A stretch of 46,292 nt of DNA from Deltaproteobacteria bacterium (GCA_016190375.1 JACPQR010000071.1:1-46292); one strand, 5' to 3'; counted from the stretch's first letter, positions 16,606-32,073 are shown. Notes: generated by a model from the sequence alone, not told the origin. Made by a program: numbers and translations.

Positions 16606-17757
16606 TTGGATCGATCGATCCTCATCCTCGGCGGCGGGGTCGGCGGCCTCGTCGCCGCGAACCTGTTGCGCAAGGCCTTGCCGGAGGAGCACCGCGTCGT
16701 GCTCGTGGACCGCGAGCCGTCGTTCGCCTTCGCGCCGTCCTTCCTGTGGCTGATGGTCGGCCAGCGCTCGGCGGATCAGATCTCGCGGCCCCTCGATCGA
16801 CTGAGGAGGAAGGGCATCGAGGTCGTTCGCGGCGAGATCGAGCGCGTCGACCCGGCGCGGCGCGAGGCCGTCGTCGGTGGGCGCACGCTGGCGGGCGACA
16901 ACCTGATCCTGGCGCTGGGAGCCGAGCTCGCCCCCGAGACGATCCCGGGTCTCGCGGAGGCCGGCCACGACTTTTACACGCTCGCCGGCGCCGAGACGCT
17001 CAGGGCCGCGCTGGGAGCGTTCGACGGCGGCAAGATCGTCGTGCTCACCGCGGCGCCGGCCTACAAGTGCCCGGCCGCGCCCTACGAGGCGGCGATGCTG
17101 ATCGAGCACTTCTGCCGCAAGCGCAAGATCCGGGAGCGCACGCAGATCGAGGTCTGGGCGGCCGAGCCGGCGCCGATGGGCGTGACCGGGCCCGTCGTGT
17201 CGGGTGCGGTGCGGGAGCTCGTGGAGTCGAAGGGGATCGCGTATCGCCCGGAGCACCAGGTCGCGTCGGTCGATCCGGCCGCGCGGCGCCTGAAGTTCAC
17301 GAACGGCGCCGAGACCACCTACGATCTGCTCGCCTACGTCCCGCCGCATCGCGCCCCGAAGGTGGTGCGCGAGGCGGGGCTCGTCGACGAGAGCGGCTGG
17401 GTGCCCGTGGACAGGCACCTCCTGGCGACGAAGCACGAGCGCGTCCACGCGATCGGCGACGTGGTCGGCATCCCGCTGCAGATGAAGAAGCCCCTGCCCA
17501 AGGCCGGCGTGTTCGCCCACGGCGAGGCCGAGGTCGTCTCGAGGAACATCGCGCTCTCGATCACGGGCAAGGGCAAGCCCGCGCGGTTCGAAGGCGAAGG
17601 CGAGTGCTTCGTCGAGACCGGCGACGGCAAGGCGGGCATCGGCAAGGGGAACTTCTACGCCGTGCCGGTCCCCCAGGTGAAGCTCCGCTCACCTGCCCGC
17701 CGCTGGCACGCCGCGAAGATCCTCTTCGAGAAGGACTGGCTCCGCCGCTGGTTCTGA
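16606..17757 (+). CDS. Sulfide:quinone oxidoreductase-like FAD flavoprotein
   Basis: The 383-residue flavoprotein is related to sulfide:quinone oxidoreductases and flavocytochrome c sulfide dehydrogenases. It has the FAD loop ILGGGVGGL at the N-terminus, a conserved Cys155 in APAYKCPAAPYEAA, a second flavin motif ERVHAIGDVVGIP, and Cys334 in GECFVETG. Cys155 and Cys334 could be the redox pair that takes sulfur from sulfide. A C-terminal amphipathic stretch (KILFEKDWLRRWF) may attach it to the membrane. TTG start with GGGAGG upstream. It stands alone, divergent from lon and convergent with a lipoprotein. Related NADH dehydrogenase-like functions cannot be excluded. Confidence 0.82.
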   Translation: MDRSILILGGGVGGLVAANLLRKALPEEHRVVLVDREPSFAFAPSFLWLMVGQRSADQISRPLDRLRRKGIEVVRGEIERVDPARREAVVGGRTLAGDNLILALGAELAPETIPGLAEAGHDFYTLAGAETLRAALGAFDGGKIVVLTAAPAYKCPAAPYEAAMLIEHFCRKRKIRERTQIEVWAAEPAPMGVTGPVVSGAVRELVESKGIAYRPEHQVASVDPAARRLKFTNGAETTYDLLAYVPPHRAPKVVREAGLVDESGWVPVDRHLLATKHERVHAIGDVVGIPLQMKKPLPKAGVFAHGEAEVVSRNIALSITGKGKPARFEGEGECFVETGDGKAGIGKGNFYAVPVPQVKLRSPARRWHAAKILFEKDWLRRWF

Positions 17758-17758
17758 T

Positions 17759-18301
17759 TCACTCCGCGATCCGGATCCGACCAAGCACCTCGTCGGTCTC
17801 CGCGGCGGCGCAGTCACGGAACGTCACTCGCGTCTGGAAGCCCTGGTCGCGGTAGAAGAGCACCTGCACCTCGTCCTCGACGCCCTGGAAGTGGGAGGTC
17901 GTCAGGAGCTCCAGGGAACGACCGCTCACGGTGACGGGGCGCCGCGACGCGACCGCCATCGGTCCGCCCGGGGTGGGAGGGATTCCCCACCAGCGATCGA
18001 GCAAGACGAAGCAGGTGCTCGGCGGCCGGCGGTGCTCGACTCGCCGGTGCGCGCCGTCGTCCTCGGTCGTCGCCGTCCAGCCCTCGAGAGCCAGCGTCAA
18101 CGGCTCGGCCCTCGCCGATGCAGGGGGCGTCGAGACCGGAGGCATCGCCGGGGGCGTCGCCGGAGGCTGCGATGCCGGCGCGGTGACGGCGTCGCCTCGC
18201 CCAGCGGTCGCTCCGTCCGGAGCTTCCGGCCGCGTCGTCTGCCCGGAACATCCCGCGAACGTGAGCGACACGACGGCGAGCGTGGACCTCGTGATCCTCA
18301 T
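17759..18301 (-). CDS. Small lipoprotein of unknown function
   Basis: A 180-residue predicted lipoprotein: the signal ends in LTFAGC, followed by a Pro/Ala/Thr-rich linker of about 40 residues and a compact domain of about 110 residues (from LTLALEGWTA to LGRIRIAE). I recognise no family. Two Cys in the domain could form a disulfide. Its start is 36 bp after the stop of the decaheme cytochrome gene on the same strand, so it may be the last gene of that operon and an accessory of the cytochromes. Confidence 0.7.
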   Translation of the reverse strand: MRITRSTLAVVSLTFAGCSGQTTRPEAPDGATAGRGDAVTAPASQPPATPPAMPPVSTPPASARAEPLTLALEGWTATTEDDGAHRRVEHRRPPSTCFVLLDRWWGIPPTPGGPMAVASRRPVTVSGRSLELLTTSHFQGVEDEVQVLFYRDQGFQTRVTFRDCAAAETDEVLGRIRIAE

Positions 18302-18337
18302 GGCCGCCCAGCATACCCGAGCCAGGGGTCCGGCAGG

Positions 18338-21300
18338 CTATTCGGCGGAGTCTGCGTGGCAGGCGCCGCAGGCCTCTTCCTCGTCACCGCTCCAGGGGTT
18401 CTCCGGGGTCGAGTCGAACCTCATGGACTGCATGTGGGCCATCGCCGCGTCCGAGTCGTGACAGCCCGAGCACGGGATCATGCCGGGGTTGGTGAGCCAG
18501 GTCCCGCTCGTGTCGGCGGGGTGACAGGTCTCGCAGTTGCGGACGTCCTGCGGGAGCGTGATGTCCCAGTTGCGGCCCACGGGCTCGTCCGAGTGGTCCA
18601 CGGTGGCGTTGGGGTAGCTCAGGCTCGAGCCGAAGTGGACCGCGTGGACGCGCCTCGAGATGGGCTTCGCCCCGGTCCAGCCGATGCTGCCCAGCGAGCC
18701 CGGACCGCTCGAGCCCCACCGGACTCGCCCCGTCGCCGGGTCGAGGCTCGTGGCGTACTGCGGCTGGTAGTCGTGGCAGGCGCCGCAGGTCTCGGCGCCG
18801 AAGTCGTCGAGCTGCTTGTTGGTGTGCATGTCCAGGCCGACGCCGTTCGGGCCGCGGTGACAGGTGTCGCAGTTGCGGGCCACGAACGGCTCCTCGTCCG
18901 CGGCACCGACCTGGAACGTGGCCCTGGCGGAGGAGGTCGCCCTGAACGAATCGGTGCCGCGAATGCTCCCCGCGTCCGCGAACTCCACACGGATCGTGTA
19001 GGTCCCCGGTACGAGGTCGTCGACGGGGTCCAGATTGTACGTGTAGGTGACGTCGGCAGCCGCGGGGACCGCCTTCGGATCGCTGTAGAGCTTGTTGGAG
19101 GCATACGAGCCCGTGCTCGACGGCGTCTTGGCAACGAGATCGCCGCCGAACACCGTCGTCGCCACCGGGCTCGAGCGAAGCTGGATCGCGTGCATCCGAC
19201 CGAGGTTTCGGCTCCGGATGCCGACGTTGCCCGCCTCGTCCCAGGCAATCGCCCGGGCGGCAAACGCGGTGTTCGCGTTCAGCCAGGCGACGATCTCGCC
19301 GGTGGTCGCCGCCGTCAGCACGGCGAACGAGGCGGTCACCATCTTCACCTCGATCACGCCCGGCAGGAGCGTGTCGCCGCCCACGGCGTCCTCGCCGTGG
19401 ACGAGCTGGCCTCCGTCGACCGTCAGGCTCAGCGCGGCTGCGTTGTTGTCGATGGCGCTCAGATCCCACGTGCCGGTGCTCCCGCTGACGATCTGGGCAC
19501 GAGCCCCCGTCGTGAGGACCGGCGTCCGGTTTGCCCTGGGTCCGCTGACGAACATCTGGGCCGTGGTGAAGGCTCCGTCGCCGTCCGGGCAGGGATCCCA
19601 GTCGCCGTCGTCGTCCTCATCGACGAGCGTGCAGCCCTCGGCGGTGCCGTCGGAGGCGATCGTCGTGCCCGGGATGAGCGCGCCGGTGTCGGCGTTGTTC
19701 ACGACGATCGTGACGATCGGGCTCTCGCCGTCCTCGAAAAACTCGCCGTTGTTCGGCTCGGAGACCGTCACCTCGATGTCGAACTCCTCGTCCATCCGCG
19801 GGTCGTTCGCCAGCCAGTCGTGCGCCTCGGCGACTCCCGCCGCGAGGCCGTCCTCCTCGTGGCAGTCCAGGCACCCGTCGTCGTCGTCCTGGTCGTCACC
19901 TCCGTGACCGCCTTCCTCTTCTTCCAGGCTGAAGTCGATCTCGTCGTGGCAGGAGCCGCAGGCCGCACGGGACGGGTTGGTCTGCCAGTTGTCGGCCTCG
20001 GCCCCATCGCCCTGGTGGCACGCGGTGCAGTTCTCGATCTTCGCCGGGAAGCCGACCTTCCACCACTCGTGCTTCGCGTCGCGGTAGCCCCAGATGGCGT
20101 ACTCGCCGTTGTCGGCGGACTCGTCCTCCTCCGTCGACGGGTCGTCCCACACCTCCCCGTCCTCGCCCGGGATGCTCTGCAGCTCGCCACCGGCGTGGAT
20201 CTTGTGGATCATGACCTTGAAGTCCAGGGTCTCGCCGGGCAGGACCCCGTCGGGCGAGCCGTTCGGATCGGTGTTCCCCGCGTTGTGGCAGGTCACGCAG
20301 CCCTGGACCGTCAGGCGATTGCCGCCATGACCGTGGAACTCCCAGCCGTGGCAGTTCTGGCAGGTCTCGGTCTGCACGATGTCGCGCGACTCGGCGTTCG
20401 CCGTGCCGTCCGGGACGAAGTCGTAGGTGGCCTCGGCCGTCGCGCCGCTGTGGCCGCCCATCATGACCGACACGCGGTGGACGAGGCTCCTGTCGTACTC
20501 GACCGCCGCGCCGTCGTAGCCGGTGACGGCCGAGATGTCCGTCGCGAACGTGTACGTGTACGCGCCGCCGCCGAGCTCCGTCAGCGTCCCGGTGTTCTCG
20601 GTCGTCGCCTGAACGGCCGAGGTCCCCTCCGGCGCCGGCCAGTCGCCCGCCGCGACGGTCTGGGTGCGGTAGATGTAGGGCACCCACGTGTTCCAGCTCA
20701 CGTCGCCCGAAGCGGGGACGAGCTTGGCGATGATCGCCGAGACGCCGGTCAGGCCCTCGACGGGAGTCGCCTCCTCGTCCTGGTTCGTGACCGTGAAGTC
20801 CACGGTGACGACGCCCGCCTCGTCCGCGGTCGCCGAGGTGATCAGGGCGTCGACGAAGGACTTGGCGCCGTCCTCGAACTCGCCGGTGCTCTGCAGGGCG
20901 CCGATGCCGTGGAAGTTGCCGACTTCGACGTTCCCCCCGGTCTCGCCGTCCACGCCGTCGGCGATCGTCACCTCCGAGCCGTCCTCGCAGGCGATCGTCC
21001 TCGAGCCGTCGCCGTTGTCGGTGACGGTGCACGAGTCGCCGGCGGCGCCGTCGCTGATGACTACCTCGTCCTCACCGCACGTGACCGTGGTCGTGCCGTC
21101 GTCGTTATCCACGACCGTGCAGGGCTCGCCCGGCTCACCCGGATCGCCGGGATCGCCCGGATCGCCCGGCTCACCATCGCTGACCGTGACCTCGGTGCCG
21201 TCATCGCACGTGATGGTCTTCGTGCCGTCGTCGTTCTCCTCGACCGAGCACGCGGTCCCATCGGCGCCGCTCGCGACCTCTGCGGTGGTGCCGTCCTCGC

Positions 21301-21448
21301 AGGTTATCGTGGAGACGCCCGTGTCGTCGTTCTCGGTCACGGTGCAGGAGCTGCCATCCGCACCGTTGTCGCCAGGGCAGCCTGCGAGCACCAGCGACAC
21401 GGCAAGGGCGGCGAAGACCAGAGGTGAGCGGATCGAGGTGTTGTCCAT
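18338..21448 (-). CDS. Decaheme c-type cytochrome lipoprotein, OmcA/MtrC family (copy 1)
   Basis: The 1,036-residue outer-membrane cytochrome should move electrons to extracellular acceptors. The signal peptide ends in the lipobox LVLAGC (Cys24). Next come four Cys-paired repeats of the form C-x-V-x2-NDDG-x2-T-x-TC-x-DG, interrupted by a collagen-like GDPGDPGDPGEPGEP stretch. The cytochrome part has exactly ten CxxCH heme sites: CQNCH, CVTCH, CTACH, CGSCH, CLDCH, CDTCH, CGACH, CETCH, CSGCH, CGACH, with five in the middle and five in the C-terminal 200 residues, as in split-barrel MtrC-type proteins. I start at ATG 21448 by comparison with copy 2; an ATG six codons upstream (21466) is possible. 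No MtrA or MtrB partner is in the window. Confidence 0.93.
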   Translation of the reverse strand: MDNTSIRSPLVFAALAVSLVLAGCPGDNGADGSSCTVTENDDTGVSTITCEDGTTAEVASGADGTACSVEENDDGTKTITCDDGTEVTVSDGEPGDPGDPGDPGEPGEPCTVVDNDDGTTTVTCGEDEVVISDGAAGDSCTVTDNGDGSRTIACEDGSEVTIADGVDGETGGNVEVGNFHGIGALQSTGEFEDGAKSFVDALITSATADEAGVVTVDFTVTNQDEEATPVEGLTGVSAIIAKLVPASGDVSWNTWVPYIYRTQTVAAGDWPAPEGTSAVQATTENTGTLTELGGGAYTYTFATDISAVTGYDGAAVEYDRSLVHRVSVMMGGHSGATAEATYDFVPDGTANAESRDIVQTETCQNCHGWEFHGHGGNRLTVQGCVTCHNAGNTDPNGSPDGVLPGETLDFKVMIHKIHAGGELQSIPGEDGEVWDDPSTEEDESADNGEYAIWGYRDAKHEWWKVGFPAKIENCTACHQGDGAEADNWQTNPSRAACGSCHDEIDFSLEEEEGGHGGDDQDDDDGCLDCHEEDGLAAGVAEAHDWLANDPRMDEEFDIEVTVSEPNNGEFFEDGESPIVTIVVNNADTGALIPGTTIASDGTAEGCTLVDEDDDGDWDPCPDGDGAFTTAQMFVSGPRANRTPVLTTGARAQIVSGSTGTWDLSAIDNNAAALSLTVDGGQLVHGEDAVGGDTLLPGVIEVKMVTASFAVLTAATTGEIVAWLNANTAFAARAIAWDEAGNVGIRSRNLGRMHAIQLRSSPVATTVFGGDLVAKTPSSTGSYASNKLYSDPKAVPAAADVTYTYNLDPVDDLVPGTYTIRVEFADAGSIRGTDSFRATSSARATFQVGAADEEPFVARNCDTCHRGPNGVGLDMHTNKQLDDFGAETCGACHDYQPQYATSLDPATGRVRWGSSGPGSLGSIGWTGAKPISRRVHAVHFGSSLSYPNATVDHSDEPVGRNWDITLPQDVRNCETCHPADTSGTWLTNPGMIPCSGCHDSDAAMAHMQSMRFDSTPENPWSGDEEEACGACHADSAE

Positions 21449-21627
21449 GAGCGCCGGGTAGAGCATCGCTCGTGCCCAGACCTCCGGCGTCCCTCCGACC
21501 GGCGGAAAAGCCCGAGTAATCGCGCCGCGTCTGGCAAGTGCGCACTACTTGCGCCCCCATCTCGCGCGCGCGCGACGATCCTTCGGCGGGCTCTTCGGGC
21601 CCGCCGCGCGACCGCTCGCGAGTTCCG

Positions 21628-22563
21628 TCAATCTTGGTGATTCTTTTTCGCCGCGACGTACACGACGCGCGCCTTCGTGCGCAGCTCGCGAGCGGTCTGT
21701 GCTCGGCGTGATTCGATCCGCTCGGCCCGCAGCGTCTCGATGATGTTCGCGCGCCAGGTCTCGAACGTGACGTCGGGATCCTCGCGCTCGTCGATGAGCT
21801 TGATGATCCAGAAGCGGTTCCTCGGCCCCCGGATGACGCCGCTCGTCCGACCCTTCGCGAGGTGGTCGAGGACCGGCCGCCAGGGGTCGGGGATCTGGTT
21901 CCACCTGAGGAACCCCAGGTCCCACGGCCGCCGTCCCTCGGGCAGCGCCGGAAACTGCCCGCGCGCCACGTCCTCGAAGCCCGTCCCGGCGTCGAGCTCC
22001 CTCCGGACCTCCTCGATCCGCGCCTCGCTGCGCACGAGGATCTGCCACACGTGCACCTGCTTCTTCAGCCGCGCCGAATTCGCGTCGAAGTACCGCCGCG
22101 CGTCGGCCTCGGTGACGTTGGCCTCCTCGCGCTGGCGCCGGTAGAAGAGGTCGACGAGCCGCCGGCGCCTGAACGCGTCGAGCTCCGCCTGCCGGGCAGC
22201 CACCTCGTCGCGGAAGGCCTGATCGGTGTCGAGGTGCAGCTCGACCGCGCGCTGAGCCACCAGCTCGTCGCGGATGATCGTCTCGAGGATCTGCCTCTTC
22301 TGCTCGGGAGGCGGCTCGGGCGGGCGCTCCTCGCCCTCCTCCTCTCCGCCGCCCGCCCCGTGACCGCCCGCGCGCGCCAGGAGCCGAACGTCCGCCTCGG
22401 TGATGGGTGCACCGTTGACGGTCGCCAGGACGCCCTTCGCCGGAGCGCGCGCTCGCGAGGGCCGATCCTCCTCGGGCTTCGCCCGGCCGCAGGAGAAGGC
22501 GAGCGCGAGGAGCAAGGCGGCGGCCGGGCAGAGGACGGATCTGGACATGGCGGGCGATCTCAT
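21628..22563 (-). CDS. Parvulin-type peptidyl-prolyl isomerase lipoprotein (PpiC/SurA-like)
   Basis: A 311-residue secreted folding factor. The signal peptide ends in a lipobox (LALAFSC). The N-terminal helical part (VLATVNGAPITEADVRLLA) resembles SurA/PrsA chaperone regions, and the C-terminal part resembles a PpiC domain (VWQILVRSEARIEEVRREL, DLGFLRWNQIPDPW, GVIRGPRNRFWIIKL). An acidic Gly/Glu-rich insert lies near residue 70. It lies between two large decaheme cytochromes on the same strand, which suggests it assists folding or export of those multiheme lipoproteins. The start is uncertain: ATG 22563 or ATG 22548, neither with a clear ribosome binding site. Confidence 0.85.
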   Translation of the reverse strand: MRSPAMSRSVLCPAAALLLALAFSCGRAKPEEDRPSRARAPAKGVLATVNGAPITEADVRLLARAGGHGAGGGEEEGEERPPEPPPEQKRQILETIIRDELVAQRAVELHLDTDQAFRDEVAARQAELDAFRRRRLVDLFYRRQREEANVTEADARRYFDANSARLKKQVHVWQILVRSEARIEEVRRELDAGTGFEDVARGQFPALPEGRRPWDLGFLRWNQIPDPWRPVLDHLAKGRTSGVIRGPRNRFWIIKLIDEREDPDVTFETWRANIIETLRAERIESRRAQTARELRTKARVVYVAAKKNHQD

Positions 22564-22629
22564 ACGTGCTTTCGGGGTTTCAGACCAGCGGCGAAAGATG
22601 GGGCCCGCCGCTTCTCGGTGGCGGGGATG

Positions 22630-25600
22630 CTACTCTTCCTCGGCGCCGGAGTGGTGGCAGGCCGCGCAGGCCTCTTCCTCGTCGCCGCTCCAGGGGTTCT
22701 CCGGGGTCGGATCGAACCTCATGGCCCGCATGTGGGCCATCGCCGCGTCCGAGTCGTGGCAGCCCGAGCAGGGGATCATGCCCGGGTTCGTCAGCCAGCT
22801 CCCGCTCGTCTCCTCGGTGTGGCAGACCTCGCAGTTGCGCACGTCCTGCGGGAAGGTGATGTCCCACGCGCGGCCCTTGACCGGGTCGCCGTTGCCGTAG
22901 TCCACGGTCGCCAGCGGGTAGTTGAGGCTGGACCCGAAGTGAACGGCGTGGACGCGCCGCGAGATGGGCTTGGCGCCCGTCCACGAGATGCTGCCGGGGC
23001 TGCCCGGTCCGCTCGGCGCGCCCGCCGCGTTGAAGCTCCACCAGAAGCGGCCCGTGGCCGGATCGATGCTCGTGCCATACTGCGGCTGATAGTCGTGGCA
23101 GTTGCCGCAGGTGTCGAGCGCCGAGTCCTCGAAGCGCTTCTGGTGGCGCCGCCAGTCGAGGACGAAGCCGGTTCCGTCGGGGCCCTCGTGGCAGGTGTCG
23201 CAGTTCTGGGCCACGAACGGCTCCTCGTCCGCTGTCCCGACCTGGAAGGTCACCTTGGCGACCGAGGGAGTCCTGTAGTTGGTGTCGCTGGCGTTGCCGG
23301 CCTCCGCGATCTCGAGCTTGACGATGTACGTGCCGGGCTCGAGGTCGCCGACGGCGTCGAGCGTGTACGTGACCACGTCGCTCGTGGAGTCGCGCGTGAT
23401 CTTCGCATCGGTGCTGTTCGTGAGGAGGCTGTTCGCCGTCGTGGAGCCCGTCGGCGTCTTCGGGTTGAGGTCGCCGCCGAACACGGTCGTGGCGACCGGG
23501 CTCGCACGGAGCTGGATCGCGTGGATACGGCCCATGTTGCGGCTGCGGATGCCGACTGTCCCGGCCTGGTTCCAGGCGATGGCCCGGGCGGCGAAGCCGG
23601 TGTTCGCGTTCAGCCACGCGACGACCTCGTCGGTGGTCGCCGCCGCCGGAGCGGCGAACGACGCGGTGACCATCTTCACCTCGATCACGCCGGGAATCAG
23701 CGTGTCGCCTCCCACCGCGTCCTCGCCGTGGACCAGCTCGCCGCCGTCGGTGGTGAGGCTCAGCCCTGGCGTGTTGTTGGAGATCGCGCTCAGGTCCCAG
23801 GTGCCGGTCGTCGCGCTGAACATCTGCGCGCGCGCCGCGGTCGTCAGCACCGGAACACGATGGGCCCGGGGCCCGTGGACGAACAGCGCGAAGGTCTTGA
23901 AGCCGTTGTCGCGCGGCGGGCAGTCTTCCCACTCGTCGTTGTCGAAGTCCTGCGGGCAGCCGTCCGTGGTCGCATCGGAGTCCCAGTCCTCGGGATCCAC
24001 AGCGTCACCCGTGACCGCATCCGTGATCCCGACCGTGACGACCGGGGTCTCGTCGCCCTCGAAGTACTCTGCGTTCGCGGGAGCCGAGACGCTGAGAGCA
24101 ATGTCGAACTCCGGCTGCTTGCGCGGGTCGTGCGCCTGCCAGTCGTGCGCCTCCGCGACGCTCGGCGCGAAGCCCTCCTCCTCGTGGCAGTCGAGGCAGC
24201 CCTCGTCGTCCTCCTGGTCGCCACCCTCGTGGCCATCGCCCGTGCCGAAGTCGGTCTCGTCGTGGCAGGAGCCGCAGGCCGCGCGCGACGGGTTGGCCTC
24301 CCAGTTGTCCACCTGCTCGCCCTCGCCCTGGTGGCACTTGGTGCAGGTCTCGATGACCGCCGGGAACTCGACCTTCCACCACTCGTGCTTGTTGTCGCGG
24401 TAGCCCCAGATGGCGAACTCGCCGTTGTCCTCCGACTCGTCTTCCTCGGTCGCGGGATCGTCCCAGACGATCCCGTCCTCGCCCGGGATGCTGTGAAGCT
24501 CGCCGCCGGCATGGATCTTGTGGATCATGACCTTGAAGTCCAAGTCCTCGCCCGGCAGGATCCCGTCCGGCGAGCTGTTCGGGTCGGTGTTTCCCGCGTT
24601 GTGGCAGGTCACGCAGTTCTCGACCGTCAGGCGGTTGCCGCCATGGCCGCGGAACTCCCAGCCGTGGCACTGCTGGCAGGTCTCGGTCCGCACGATGTCC
24701 CGAGACTCGGTGTTCTCGGTGCCGTCCGGGACGAAGTCGAAGGTCGCGGTCGCGGTGGCGCCGCTGCCGCCGCCCATCATGACCGACACCCGGTGGACCA
24801 GGCTGCGATCGTAGTCGACGGCTTCGCCGTCGTACCCGGTGACGGCCGTGATGTCCGTCGCGAACGTGTACGTGTAGGCGCCGTCGCCGAGCTCCGTCAG
24901 CGTCCCCGTGTTTTCGCTCGACGCCTGGATGGCCGAGGTCCCCTCCGGCGCCGGCCAGTCGCCCGCCGCGACGGTCTGGGTGCGGTAGATGTACGGCACC
25001 CACCTGTTCCAGCTCACGTCGCCCGAGGCCGGGACGAGCTTGGCGATGTTCGTCGAGACGCTCGTAAGACCCTCGACCGGCGTGGACTCCTCATCACGCT
25101 CCGTCACCGTGAAGTCCACGACGACCACGCCCGCCTCGTCCGCGGTCGCCGAGGTGATCACGGCGTCGACGAAGGTCTTGGCGCCGTCCTCGTAGTCGCC
25201 CGTGCTCAGCAGGTGGTTCGTGCCGTGGAAGTTGTCGATCTCGACGTTTCCGCCGTTCTCGCCGTCCACGCCGTCGCCGACCGTGACCTCGGAGCCGTCC
25301 TCGCACGCGATCGTCCTCGATCCGTCGCCGTTGTCGGTGACGGTGCAGGAGTCGCCGTCCACGCCGTCGTTGATGACGACCTCGTCCTCGCCGCAGGTGA
25401 CGGTGGTCGTGCCGTCGTCGTTGTCCACGACCGTGCAGGGCTCGCCGGGGTCGCCAGGGTCGCCAGGGTCGCCTTGATCGCCCGGGTCCCCGTCGGCCAC
25501 GGTGACCTCCGTGCCGTCATCGCACGTGATGGTCTTCGTGCCGTCGTCGTTTTCCTCGACCGAGCACGCGGACCCATCGGTTCCGCTGGCGACCTCGGCC

Positions 25601-25755
25601 GACGTTCCGTCGTCGCAGGCTATCGTCGCCGAGCCATCATCGTTCTCTGTCACGGTGCAGGAGGTGCCGTTCGCACCGTTGTCGCCGCTACAGGCGGCGA
25701 ACGCCAGCGCCAGGGCGGCCAGGATCAGGGCTGATCGAGTCGAGGGCTTGTCCAT
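22630..25755 (-). CDS. Decaheme c-type cytochrome lipoprotein, OmcA/MtrC family (copy 2)
   Basis: The 1,041-residue paralogue of the cytochrome at 18338 is colinear along its whole length. The lipobox is ALAFAAC (Cys22). The same four Cys-paired repeats and a collagen-like GDPGDQGDPGDPGDPGEP stretch are present. Ten heme sites: CQQCH, CVTCH, CTKCH, CGSCH, CLDCH, CDTCH, CGNCH, CEVCH, CSGCH, CAACH. Differences cluster around residues that surround the hemes and in the middle beta-domain, so the two may differ in potential or acceptor. The start ATG 25755 aligns with ATG 21448 of copy 1. It is probably the first gene of the minus-strand operon running to 17759. Confidence 0.93.
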   Translation of the reverse strand: MDKPSTRSALILAALALAFAACSGDNGANGTSCTVTENDDGSATIACDDGTSAEVASGTDGSACSVEENDDGTKTITCDDGTEVTVADGDPGDQGDPGDPGDPGEPCTVVDNDDGTTTVTCGEDEVVINDGVDGDSCTVTDNGDGSRTIACEDGSEVTVGDGVDGENGGNVEIDNFHGTNHLLSTGDYEDGAKTFVDAVITSATADEAGVVVVDFTVTERDEESTPVEGLTSVSTNIAKLVPASGDVSWNRWVPYIYRTQTVAAGDWPAPEGTSAIQASSENTGTLTELGDGAYTYTFATDITAVTGYDGEAVDYDRSLVHRVSVMMGGGSGATATATFDFVPDGTENTESRDIVRTETCQQCHGWEFRGHGGNRLTVENCVTCHNAGNTDPNSSPDGILPGEDLDFKVMIHKIHAGGELHSIPGEDGIVWDDPATEEDESEDNGEFAIWGYRDNKHEWWKVEFPAVIETCTKCHQGEGEQVDNWEANPSRAACGSCHDETDFGTGDGHEGGDQEDDEGCLDCHEEEGFAPSVAEAHDWQAHDPRKQPEFDIALSVSAPANAEYFEGDETPVVTVGITDAVTGDAVDPEDWDSDATTDGCPQDFDNDEWEDCPPRDNGFKTFALFVHGPRAHRVPVLTTAARAQMFSATTGTWDLSAISNNTPGLSLTTDGGELVHGEDAVGGDTLIPGVIEVKMVTASFAAPAAATTDEVVAWLNANTGFAARAIAWNQAGTVGIRSRNMGRIHAIQLRASPVATTVFGGDLNPKTPTGSTTANSLLTNSTDAKITRDSTSDVVTYTLDAVGDLEPGTYIVKLEIAEAGNASDTNYRTPSVAKVTFQVGTADEEPFVAQNCDTCHEGPDGTGFVLDWRRHQKRFEDSALDTCGNCHDYQPQYGTSIDPATGRFWWSFNAAGAPSGPGSPGSISWTGAKPISRRVHAVHFGSSLNYPLATVDYGNGDPVKGRAWDITFPQDVRNCEVCHTEETSGSWLTNPGMIPCSGCHDSDAAMAHMRAMRFDPTPENPWSGDEEEACAACHHSGAEEE

Positions 25756-26163
25756 GACGGCCGCGAAAAGCACCCTCCGTGCCGGCGCGGGACCGGCCGG
25801 CCCACGTCCCCACCGCGCGGCCCGGGTGGACACGGGTGGGTGGAAAAATCCCGCGCAGGATTCCAACCGGCGCTCGTCCGACCCGCGGTCCGACCCTCGT
25901 TCGAGCTCGCCCCGGCTGAATTCGCTGCCGAAGTCTCGTCATTTCGCGCCGATCTTTCGGCGCTGCGAGGCCGGCGCGTCTGCGATCGAGTACCGCTGAT
26001 TTCGCTCATTTTCTTGAATGTGATGATGGCCCAGCGCAGACAACCCCTCGGCACCTCGCAAGACCGAGAGCCGCCCGCGGGCAAAGGGGGGCGTTGCACC
26101 GGAGATGGCAACCATCACCGCCCGAAGCGCGACGACCAACGCGAGCTGATAGGATCGCGGCCA
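25756..26163. other. 408-bp divergent intergenic region
   Basis: The largest gene-free stretch, between the divergent cytochrome and RHS genes. It must hold promoters for both. Visible items are a hairpin GCGCCGA-TCTT-TCGGCGC at 25946-25963, and an unusually AT-rich patch at about 26000-26040 (TTTCGCTCATTTTCTTGAATG) that is the best place for an RHS promoter. I looked for a c-di-GMP riboswitch of the kind found before some multiheme cytochrome genes and did not find its conserved core. No ORF here looks coding. Confidence 0.5.
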
Positions 26164-31965
<5,802 letters not shown>

Positions 31966-32073
31966 CCATCGATCCCGGGGGCCGGGACTGCCGACCCCGC
32001 CAGTCGAGTAGCCGGGTGCACAGCCGCACCGCGGGAATGCCGCCTATTCTCGGTGTTTCTTGGGGCATACGAC

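Noticed and set aside
14127..25734. Plus-strand frames of over 1,000 codons opposite lon and the cytochromes
   Set aside because: They lie opposite lon and the two cytochromes, whose motifs are unmistakable. Their composition is repetitive Arg/Val/Asp/Leu without motifs.
25756..26163. c-di-GMP riboswitch before the cytochrome or RHS gene
   Set aside because: Purine-rich segments such as GGGCAAAGGGG drew attention, but the conserved GEMM core and paired stems could not be found on either strand.
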